DNA of 64,000 nt. Source: Odoribacter lunatus. GTDB lineage: Bacteria; Bacteroidota; Bacteroidia; Bacteroidales; Marinifilaceae. The stretch covers positions 124,001-188,000 of the forward strand of contig NZ_CALPCZ010000002.1 of the NCBI RefSeq assembly GCF_943193135.1. The letters are read 5' to 3'. Every line of letters begins with the position of its first letter. Within the stretch, counting starts at the first letter, position 1. Made by a program: the position numbers and the translations under genes. This document shows, one piece after another, positions 27,214 to 35,693 of this stretch. The notes under the pieces are model-generated. The model was given only the letters and a program-made list of their open reading frames with translations. It was not told where the DNA came from and made no database searches.

Positions 27214-27276
27214 AAAAAAGAGGCTCTTTTTGATGTAAAAAGAGTATGTTTTTGATGCAAAAAGAGCCTCTTTTTT
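27214..27276 (+). terminator. Long hairpin terminator after pyrI with nested repeats
   Basis: Nineteen-base perfect arms (27214-27232, 27258-27276) with a 25-nt loop, ending in six Ts. The sequence TTTTTGATG(T/C)AAAAAGAG occurs twice (27227-27244, 27249-27266), so shorter alternative hairpins can form. It lies 4 bases after the pyrI stop and could also stop manA transcripts from the other side, being A-rich on the left. Confidence 0.85.
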
Positions 27277-27328
27277 AAAATGCCCTCCCAGAGTTGTATT
27301 GCATGCCTTACTTGGCGTATAATTTTTA

Positions 27329-28303
27329 TTAATACGAAATATAGATTTCAAGCAGGGTTGCTTCTTTTTCCGGGATGAGGAAGATGTTTTTGAAACAGGC
27401 CGGGACGAGTATCGTTTCGCCCTGTTTTACTTTTATGAATTTGTCGGTGTTGTAGACGACGGAGAAGTTACCTTGCAGACACATATAAATGACGAATGAG
27501 TCGATACGGATGTAGTCTTTTTCGATTTCTTTGTCGAATTTGAGGTAATTTGTCGTGAAATATTTGCATCCGACGAGTTCTTCCGTGTGGTTTTCGTGCT
27601 GATGATAGTGGACGCCGTGTTCTTTCTGTTCTTTAAAGTTGATGACGTCGGTAGCTAATTCCGTATGCAGTTCCCGCGGGTTGCCATTTTTGTCCCGTCG
27701 GTCGTAGTCGTAGATGCGGTAGGTGATGTCGGATGTTTGCTGGATTTCAGCAATGAAACAGCCTTTGCCGATAGCGTGTACTGTGCCTGCCGGGATGAAG
27801 AAACAGTCTCCTTTTTTTACTTTTTCCGTGTTGAGTATTTCCGGCAGCGTATTATTGTGGAGTTTGGCCAGGTATTCCGATTTGTCGGTGTCTTTGTTGA
27901 ATCCCATGAGCAGTTGTGCTGTCGGGTCGGCTTCGACGACGTACCACATTTCGGTTTTCCCGTAGGCATTATGACGTTCTTTGGCAACGGTGTCGTCCGG
28001 ATGTACCTGAATGGACAGATTGTCGCAGGCGTCGATATATTTGATGAGCAGGGGAAATTCGATGCCGAATTGTTCGTATATTTTGTCCCCTACGAGGTCT
28101 CCCATGTATATTTCGATTAGTTCTTGGAGGTTGTTGTCGGCCAGAGCTCCTTCGGATACAACGGATATGTTGTCCTGGACGCCGGAGATTTCCCAACTCT
28201 CCCCGATGCCGGATTGTACGCCTGTTTCATTTTTGCCGGCGAGTTTTTTTCCTCCCCAGATGGTCTGTTTGACGATGGGTCTGAATTTCAAAGGATACAG
28301 CAT
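27329..28303 (-). CDS. manA: Type I mannose-6-phosphate isomerase
   Basis: ManA is a zinc enzyme interconverting fructose-6-P and mannose-6-P, feeding GDP-mannose/fucose synthesis. The 324-residue cupin protein has LKFRPIVKQTIWGGKKLA at the N-terminus. The metal-site region SIQVHPDDTVAKERHNAYGKTEMWYVVEADP lies near residues 94-125, followed by the FFIPAGTVHAIGKG block near 165. Promoter box at 28329-28336. A decayed partial copy lies about 2 kb away on the same strand (see pseudogene entry). Length is normal for the short Bacteroidota/Firmicutes form. Confidence 0.95.
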   Translation of the reverse strand: MLYPLKFRPIVKQTIWGGKKLAGKNETGVQSGIGESWEISGVQDNISVVSEGALADNNLQELIEIYMGDLVGDKIYEQFGIEFPLLIKYIDACDNLSIQVHPDDTVAKERHNAYGKTEMWYVVEADPTAQLLMGFNKDTDKSEYLAKLHNNTLPEILNTEKVKKGDCFFIPAGTVHAIGKGCFIAEIQQTSDITYRIYDYDRRDKNGNPRELHTELATDVINFKEQKEHGVHYHQHENHTEELVGCKYFTTNYLKFDKEIEKDYIRIDSFVIYMCLQGNFSVVYNTDKFIKVKQGETILVPACFKNIFLIPEKEATLLEIYISY

Positions 28304-28320
28304 AATTTTAATATCAAATG

Positions 28321-28436
28321 GACGAAGTCAAAGATACGAAAAGTCGAGCGCAGAAGCAAGCGATAGCTTGATTATGCCGAGACGGAGTATCTAAAACGAA
28401 GTTAAAGATACGAATAAGCCGAATATAAAAGCAAAT
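28321..28436. repeat. Imperfect direct repeat covering the manA promoter region
   Basis: The 20 bases 28321-28340 recur at 28395-28414 with two changes, and similarity, mostly transitions, continues for about 20 more bases. The first copy contains the manA -7 box CAAAGATA (28329-28336, minus-strand TATCTTTG); the second has TAAAGATA, one base off. The remaining DNA up to 28580 shows no gene. Confidence 0.6.
28329..28336 (-). promoter_or_regulatory. -7 box of manA
   Basis: Minus-strand TATCTTTG, an exact TAnnTTTG match, about 26 bases before the manA ATG. Confidence 0.6.
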
Positions 28437-28581
28437 TTCAGGAAAACTAAATGAGATTGCTTGTTCCGGGAAATTCAGAAATAGAGGTGGCATTGTGTCA
28501 GTAATATGGGTAAAGTGGTGACGATGTGATGAGATAAAAGAAAAATCCATAGAGAATTTTAGAAGATTCGACAAAAAACAC

Positions 28582-28589
28582 TATTTTTG
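28582..28589 (+). promoter_or_regulatory. -7 box of the AAA/DUF4143 gene
   Basis: TATTTTTG, an exact match, 12 bases before the ATG, implying a very short or absent 5' leader. Confidence 0.6.
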
Positions 28590-28600
28590 TAATAAATGAA

Positions 28601-29845
28601 ATGGATATGATAACAAGAAAGCGTTATTTGGACAAAATAGAAACAGCTTTTAGGTTGGTACCTATCGTGGTTTTAATCGGCGCACGACAAGTGGGCAAAA
28701 CCTCCATTATGAAATCCTATCCTGTAAAGGATTTCCGCAATACGTTATTCCTGAATGGTCAAGACGTTGAGGTCGCTATGCGTTTCCAACAATTCAGCAC
28801 AATCGAGCAATACCTGAAAATTTACCTGAACCCACAATTGGAAGGTTTGCTATTGCTGGATGAATTCCAATACATCCAAGGTATCTCTACTATGTTGAAA
28901 CTCCTGACGGACAAATATGAAGGTTTGCGTATCCTTTGTTCTGGCAGTTCCAGTCTCGACATTCTTCAGCGTGTTGAAGAATCTCTGGCAGGCAGGGTGC
29001 GGGTCATAGAAGTGCTTTCGCTTTCGTTTTCGGAATACTTGCTGTTCAAAGATGAACGCCTATGGCAATTGCAGCAACAAGTATCCGTCGCGGATGACGA
29101 AAACCTGATTGCTCCGTTGCAACGAGCATACGAAGAATATCTGATTTACGGCGGATTTCCACGTACAGCCCTGACCGATAACCCGCAGGAAAAGGCAGAA
29201 CTGCTGAACGATATTTACCAAACCTACCTGTTGAATGATGTGCGCCATTACATCTCAAACGAATATTTCGTCGGTTTCAATCGCTTGGTGCGTCTGTTGT
29301 CCGTACAGATAGGCAATCTTGTCAATGTAAATGATTTGAGTCGTGAAAGCGGATTGCCATACGCTCGTTGCGAAGAATATATTTATTTGCTCCAAAAGAT
29401 GTATATCATTAAACTGATAGAACCTTATTTCACGAATAAACGCAAGGTTATCGGTAAAATGAAAAAGGTGTACTTTTGTGATTTGGGATTGAGGAACATC
29501 ATATACAATAGTTTCAATGAAATCGCATTTCGCACGGACAACGGTGCCCTGTTTGAAAATGAAGTATTACTGGAATTGTGGCGAAACCGTCATTCTTCGG
29601 ATACGATTTCTTTTTATCGGACTCAAAACGGCACAGAAGTGGATTTCATTTTGGAAGGTCCGCAACGGAAATTTGCCGTGGAATGTAAATACAAATGTTT
29701 TCAGCATCCGATATCCATTGCTTCTCTTTCCAATTTGGCTGTTGAAGAGAATATGTATGCTCAATACATTGCCAATATCAATCTCAACACCATCCATAAG
29801 GAGACTCGATTTGTTCCGGGTATTTTACTCGACCGCATCGAGTGA
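28601..29845 (+). CDS. AAA_14/DUF4143 ATPase
   Basis: A 414-residue archaeal-type ATPase-like protein. Walker A is GARQVGKTSIM near residue 28, Walker B is LLLLDEFQYI near 85, and the sensor is in CSGSSSLDI. The second half is DUF4143, a restriction-endonuclease-like fold, with GTEVDFIL...FAVECKYK near 345-370 matching a PD-(D/E)XK pattern. Such genes are frequent in gut Bacteroidales; the function is unknown. The base composition and codon use (more C-ending codons) differ from the neighbours. The gene stands between manA and a decayed manA copy, so it probably arrived by transfer or rearrangement. ATG at 28607 is an alternative start. Confidence 0.88.
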   Translation: MDMITRKRYLDKIETAFRLVPIVVLIGARQVGKTSIMKSYPVKDFRNTLFLNGQDVEVAMRFQQFSTIEQYLKIYLNPQLEGLLLLDEFQYIQGISTMLKLLTDKYEGLRILCSGSSSLDILQRVEESLAGRVRVIEVLSLSFSEYLLFKDERLWQLQQQVSVADDENLIAPLQRAYEEYLIYGGFPRTALTDNPQEKAELLNDIYQTYLLNDVRHYISNEYFVGFNRLVRLLSVQIGNLVNVNDLSRESGLPYARCEEYIYLLQKMYIIKLIEPYFTNKRKVIGKMKKVYFCDLGLRNIIYNSFNEIAFRTDNGALFENEVLLELWRNRHSSDTISFYRTQNGTEVDFILEGPQRKFAVECKYKCFQHPISIASLSNLAVEENMYAQYIANINLNTIHKETRFVPGILLDRIE

Positions 29846-29879
29846 TTCTCTCAAAAAAAGCGGAGGAGGTGTTGTGCCA

Positions 29880-29979
29880 GTAAGGCTGGTTGGTCTTGGT
29901 GGAGGAAGTGGCTTGCACCGGGGAGCGTTTGTCTGTTTTTTTGTATCGCTTCAACGTTTATTTTCCAGCGGAAACCGTT
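29880..29979 (-). pseudogene. Fragment of an alpha/beta-hydrolase gene
   Basis: The minus strand reads FRWKINVEAIQKNRQTL...HFLHQDQPALL. The intact hydrolase about 1.6 kb away (31344-32123) has FEWKINAEALYNNRHV...IHLQYNRPLLF. DNA agreement is strongest over GCTTC--CGTTTATTTTCCA. The fragment is fused directly to the manA relic and has neither start nor end of its own. Confidence 0.6.
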
Positions 29980-30188
29980 ATCGGTTTTGCCGTATGCGTT
30001 TGGGCGTTCTTTGGCGACGGCATCATTGGGATGCACCTAGATGGAAAGGTCGTCGCAGGCATCGATGTATTTAATCAGCAAAGGAAATTCGATGCCGGAT
30101 TGTATGCCTGTTTCACTTTTGCCGGCGAGTTTTTTCCCTCCCCAGATGTTTGCTTGATGATGGGCTTAAATTTTAAAGGATATAGCAT
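29980..30188 (-). pseudogene. manA: Decayed 5' fragment of manA
   Basis: From an ATG at 30188 the minus strand encodes MLYPLKFKPIIKQT, nearly the ManA start. A one-base deletion then shifts the frame (restoring it gives WGGKKLAGKSETGIQSGI). The part corresponding to about 48 codons is missing, after which EFPLLIKYIDACDDLSI, an in-frame TAG, and VHPNDAVAKERPNAYGKTD follow. In intact manA the two borders of the missing part carry the same 14-bp word with one mismatch (28060-28073, 28204-28217), so the loss looks like a slip between short direct repeats. A promoter box survives upstream. Three disabling changes make it a pseudogene. Confidence 0.85.
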
Positions 30189-30217
30189 GTTGTTATTGTT
30201 TTTTAATTGTAACTTCG

Positions 30218-30225
30218 CAAAGTTA
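30218..30225 (-). promoter_or_regulatory. -7 box in front of the manA relic, overlapping divergent promoter
   Basis: Minus-strand TAACTTTG is an exact match, 30 bases before the relic ATG. On the plus strand the overlapping TAACTTCG (30210-30217) is one base off consensus and could serve the lipoprotein gene at 30247. Confidence 0.45.
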
Positions 30226-30246
30226 TTATTTTTAATTAATAAGGTT

Positions 30247-31347
30247 ATGAAATGGAGTAGGTTATTTATGTTGCTCGCGCTAATGTCTGCGGGTGTTGCA
30301 TGCAGTGATGACGATTCGCACAAGGAGGAGGATGAGGTGTTGGATATGTCGGGTGTTTTGGGGCAGAGTCTTTATTATAATAAGTGGTTGAATAATAAAA
30401 ATGATTATACGACGGAGGGTATGGTCGATGTGATTCGTTTCGGGCAGGATGGTAAGTTGTGGGAGATTGATTTCGGCGGACACAATGAGAAACTTTTGGG
30501 TACGTGGAAGGAGAATACGGATAATAATCAGGTAGAAGTCAGCTATGAAGACGGGGAGAAGGAGATTTGGCATGTGTTAAGTTGGAAGAATGGGATTTTT
30601 ACTGTTATGGTGAATAAAGGGAAACGGGAATATATCGCCGAAGATAATTCGCTGGTGGATTATCTGAAGAATATGAGCGGGGATGCTTTTTTCCTGACGG
30701 AAGTTGAACAGGGGGGAAGTAAAACTTCCTTGCGTGTGTTGCTGGAGGGTGAACAGACGGTGAATGTTAGGGAGGCGAAAGTTATTCTTGATAAAGATCA
30801 GGAGATGGAGTTGGTGTATGTGGGGAATAATGTGATGATGGAGAAGGAGGCGATAGAGGAAGAGGCGTTGACGAATCTTGGTATGCCGGGGAAGGGCAGA
30901 GATGTTATTTTCTATGTGAATGAAGGCAGTGAACGTGAGTTTAAATTTTCAGACTATGTGTATGCTGACGGATTTACGAAGGTGGATTATAAGGCTTTCG
31001 ACTTACGTGCAAGCAATACCAGCGGTGAGATTTCGGTGAATTGGAAAAATCCGTATTCCAATGGAGAAACTTATTGCCAAGTGGAGGTATTATCTTCGGA
31101 CGAGAAGACTACCTATTTTAAAAGCGATTTGGAAAAAGGCAGATTGACGTTGGATATTGATAATACGACTAAGACGATCTCTGGATCGAATGATATCCGA
31201 AAGCTGTTGGATAAGGGACGGGGAACTAATTTTATTGTTCGTTTGTCGGTGGTATTATTGGAGCCGGGTATTTCGTCAACCAGCAGCAGTTGTTATATCA
31301 ATCGCCAGGCTGTAACGAATGTTACAGTTTTGGAGGTTCTGAATTAG
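30247..31347 (+). CDS. Hypothetical lipoprotein
   Basis: A 366-residue protein beginning MKWSRLFMLLALMSAGVACSDDD, a clear lipoprotein signal with an acidic flank after the Cys that in Bacteroidota favours surface export. The frame is open 119 codons further upstream, but that part is the antisense of the manA/hydrolase relic and is not protein-like. The body is rich in beta-type sequence and alternating Trp/Tyr (LWEIDFGGHNEKLLGTWKENTD, EKEIWHVLSWKNGIFTVMV), then a C-terminal stretch resembling a fibronectin-like fold (EISVNWKNPYSNGETYCQVEVL). No family recognised. It overlaps the opposing hydrolase gene by 4 bases. Confidence 0.85.
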   Translation: MKWSRLFMLLALMSAGVACSDDDSHKEEDEVLDMSGVLGQSLYYNKWLNNKNDYTTEGMVDVIRFGQDGKLWEIDFGGHNEKLLGTWKENTDNNQVEVSYEDGEKEIWHVLSWKNGIFTVMVNKGKREYIAEDNSLVDYLKNMSGDAFFLTEVEQGGSKTSLRVLLEGEQTVNVREAKVILDKDQEMELVYVGNNVMMEKEAIEEEALTNLGMPGKGRDVIFYVNEGSEREFKFSDYVYADGFTKVDYKAFDLRASNTSGEISVNWKNPYSNGETYCQVEVLSSDEKTTYFKSDLEKGRLTLDIDNTTKTISGSNDIRKLLDKGRGTNFIVRLSVVLLEPGISSTSSSCYINRQAVTNVTVLEVLN

Positions 31348-32123
31348 GATTTTATTAGGAGGTGGGATAATATTAGTTTGTATAGTCTTTCCGGCTCTTC
31401 TGTGTGAAGCCAATGACCGGTATCGGGAATTTGGGTCAGCAGGGCAGCTGGAAAGTTTTTTTTGAGAATGTCCGGGTTGGGGATGTAGGGCGAGTTTTCT
31501 CCTTTGACGAATAGGAGCGGGCGGTTGTATTGCAGGTGGATGAGTTCGTCCGGCCACTGGCAGATGACATGACGGTTGTTGTAGAGGGCTTCTGCGTTTA
31601 TTTTCCATTCAAAATCTCCCTCTTTTTTTCGTCGGATGTTTTTTAGGATGATTTGTTGTTCTTGTTCAGAGGGAAGGTGTTGGGCCAGGTGTTTTTTAAT
31701 GGATTCGTAAGAGTTGAATTGTTTAAGTTCGGTGGTATGGATGAGCCGGAATAGTCTTTCGTGCAGTTCCGGCAGGGGATAATCGCAAGGAGCGATGTCG
31801 AGAATGATGCTTTGACTGATTAAGGATGGTTGTTTCAGTAAAAGGTACATGGCGGTTTTTCCTCCCATGGAGTGGCCGATTAGGTGCGGCTGTTCTTTGG
31901 GGCAGAGGGACTGTATTAATTCTGCGATGTCTTGTGCGAGGGCGCTGTAACTATGTTCCGGATGATGGGGAGAATGGCCGTGGTTGCGCAAGTCCGGCAA
32001 TATGACCCGAAAGTGTTTGCTTAACTGGTGTGCAATTGGAAGCCAATTGTCAGAAGCCCCCCAAAGTCCATGCAGGATGAATACCGGGTGACCTTTGCCT
32101 TCTTCTCTGTAAAATAGCTTCAT
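31344..32123 (-). CDS. Alpha/beta-fold hydrolase, YbfF-type esterase
   Basis: A 259-residue serine hydrolase. HGLWGASDNW near residue 18 forms the oxyanion region, LPDLRNHGHSPHH near 44, the nucleophile elbow GHSMGGKTA near 88, an acid likely in the ENSPYIPNPDI region, and the histidine in DTGHWLHTEEPE near 232. The order and HGLxG/LRNHG motifs match the YbfF/acyl-CoA-esterase-like branch; the substrate is unknown. No signal peptide, so cytosolic. A degraded fragment of a related gene is fused to the manA relic about 1.4 kb away. Convergent with the lipoprotein gene by 4 bases. Confidence 0.9.
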   Translation of the reverse strand: MKLFYREEGKGHPVFILHGLWGASDNWLPIAHQLSKHFRVILPDLRNHGHSPHHPEHSYSALAQDIAELIQSLCPKEQPHLIGHSMGGKTAMYLLLKQPSLISQSIILDIAPCDYPLPELHERLFRLIHTTELKQFNSYESIKKHLAQHLPSEQEQQIILKNIRRKKEGDFEWKINAEALYNNRHVICQWPDELIHLQYNRPLLFVKGENSPYIPNPDILKKNFPAALLTQIPDTGHWLHTEEPERLYKLILSHLLIKS

Positions 32124-32136
32124 GGGAATAAAATTT

Positions 32137-32167
32137 GAGGGTGCCGAATAATTATCCGGGCACCCTC
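32137..32167 (-). terminator. Hairpin after sdhB
   Basis: Nine-base perfect arms GAGGGTGCC/GGCACCCTC around a 13-nt loop, then AAATTTTA on the minus strand; 25 bases past the sdhB stop. Confidence 0.7.
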
Positions 32168-32191
32168 TGTCTGTTTATCGGTAATAAATTC

Positions 32192-32953
32192 TTAGTCTTT
32201 CAGTTTTGCTTTTAAGAATTCCCGGTTTAAACGGGCAATGTGTTGAATGGAGATGCTTTTGGGGCATTCCATTTCACAGGCACCGGTGTTGGTGCAGTTA
32301 CCGAATCCAAGTTCATCCATTTTAGCGACCATGGCTTTTGCTCTGCGGGCAGCTTCAATTTTTCCCTGCGGTAATAGTGCCAGTTGGGATACTTTGGCTG
32401 CGACGAATAGCATGGCAGAAGAGTTTTTGCAGGTTGCCGCGCATGCACCGCATCCGATACAAGCGGCAGCATCCATGGCTTCTTCCGCATTGTCGTTAGA
32501 GATGGGGATAGCGTTACCGTCGGGTACACCTCCTGTGTTTACGGATACATATCCGCCTGCCTGCAAGATTTTTTCGTAAGCCTGACGGTCTACGATGAGG
32601 TCTTTGATAACAGGGAATGCTCCGCTTCGCCACGGTTCAATGGTGATGGTGGCTCCATCCTCGAAACGACGCATGTGTAATTGGCATGTGGTAACATCGT
32701 CGTCCGGTCCGTGAGCGCGTCCGTCGATGAACAGGCTACAAGTTCCGCAGATACCTTCACGACAATCGTGGTCGAAAGCAACCGGTTCTTTGTTTTCGCT
32801 AACCAGTTGTTCATTCAGGATGTCCAGCATTTCAAGGAATGAAGTGCCTGTGGAAATATTATGGATTTTGTATGTTTCAAACGCGCCTTTGGATTTGGCA
32901 TCTTTTTGACGCCATACCTTCAGTGTCAGTTCTTTTAATATTTTGTCTGCCAT
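32192..32953 (-). CDS. sdhB: Succinate dehydrogenase/fumarate reductase iron-sulfur subunit
   Basis: This subunit carries electrons between the flavoprotein and the quinone site. The 253 residues contain a plant-ferredoxin-type [2Fe-2S] site in [11 protein letters not shown] near 65, the [4Fe-4S] site [13 protein letters not shown] near 158, and the third cluster [15 protein letters not shown] near 222. Third gene of sdhCAB; the enzyme in anaerobic Bacteroidota mostly works as a fumarate reductase in succinate/propionate formation. Confidence 0.96.
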   Translation of the reverse strand: MADKILKELTLKVWRQKDAKSKGAFETYKIHNISTGTSFLEMLDILNEQLVSENKEPVAFDHDCREGICGTCSLFIDGRAHGPDDDVTTCQLHMRRFEDGATITIEPWRSGAFPVIKDLIVDRQAYEKILQAGGYVSVNTGGVPDGNAIPISNDNAEEAMDAAACIGCGACAATCKNSSAMLFVAAKVSQLALLPQGKIEAARRAKAMVAKMDELGFGNCTNTGACEMECPKSISIQHIARLNREFLKAKLKD

Positions 32954-32976
32954 AATGATTTTGTATTTATTGTTCT

Positions 32977-34917
<1,941 letters not shown>

Positions 34918-34958
34918 AGTGAATTTTTTTAGTTTTTGATTTTATGTTGGATTGGTGT

Positions 34959-35594
34959 TTATTTTCCGAATATCAAGAAGTAAATCGGAAGGATGCTGAA
35001 GCCTACAGCGAACACTATCGCAAAGAAATAAGCTACATATTCCAGACGTTTTCTCCAAATGTCGTTGGAAAAACCGATGGATTGGAATGCCGACCAGAAT
35101 CCGTGGGAAATATGGAGTCCCAATAAAATAGCGGCAATAATGTAGATTACGGCATATACCGGCTGCATTAAGGTTTTGCTTACCAATTCGTATTGGCTGC
35201 TGACTTCACTGAATTTGAAGTAGTACCAGAAGTTACAGATGTGGAGCGCAAGGAATGCCAATACCAATGCCCCTAAGATATACATGTTGCGGGAAGGCCA
35301 CGTGCAATTTTTTGATTGATTGCGTAAAGCGTATTTTTGCGGGCGAGCCTTTTGATTCTGAATCGTTAAAATACTTGCCCAGATAATGTGGATGATAAAA
35401 CCCAGAGCAAGAACCGGTTCGATTACTTTGATAAAAGGCAGTTCCATAAATTCACATCCTGCATTGAAGGCTTCTTCGCCGAAAAGCAGCAATAGGTTCA
35501 CCGATAAGTGAACGCATAAGAATAGAATTAGAAAAAGTCCAGATAAACTCATGATGACTTTTTTCCCAATAGAGGAGGATAAAAAATTACTCAT
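34959..35594 (-). CDS. sdhC: Succinate dehydrogenase/fumarate reductase cytochrome b subunit
   Basis: A 211-residue membrane anchor with five predicted helices and histidines placed inside helices (SLFLILFLCVHLSVNLLLLFG, LGFIIHIIWASIL, FLALHICNFWYYF, LLGLHISHGFWSAF). This is the pattern of the B-type single-subunit dihaem cytochrome b. It lies 41 bases before sdhA. A perfect -7 box is at 35641-35648. Confidence 0.93.
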   Translation of the reverse strand: MSNFLSSSIGKKVIMSLSGLFLILFLCVHLSVNLLLLFGEEAFNAGCEFMELPFIKVIEPVLALGFIIHIIWASILTIQNQKARPQKYALRNQSKNCTWPSRNMYILGALVLAFLALHICNFWYYFKFSEVSSQYELVSKTLMQPVYAVIYIIAAILLGLHISHGFWSAFQSIGFSNDIWRKRLEYVAYFFAIVFAVGFSILPIYFLIFGK

Positions 35595-35640
35595 AGTAAG
35601 ATTTATTGATTAATAAATGGTTAAAATCTCTGTTCATGTG

Positions 35641-35648
35641 CAAAAGTA
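35641..35648 (-). promoter_or_regulatory. -7 box of sdhCAB
   Basis: Minus-strand TACTTTTG, an exact TAnnTTTG match, 47 bases before the sdhC ATG. Confidence 0.6.
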
Positions 35649-35693
35649 TCTTTTTTCTTTGATTTTGCCATGAATCAATAGAGAAAAGTTTCA

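Noticed and set aside
29890-30246. N-terminal extension of the lipoprotein frame (119 codons)
   Set aside because: It is the antisense of the manA/hydrolase relic, and a full lipoprotein signal starts at 30247.
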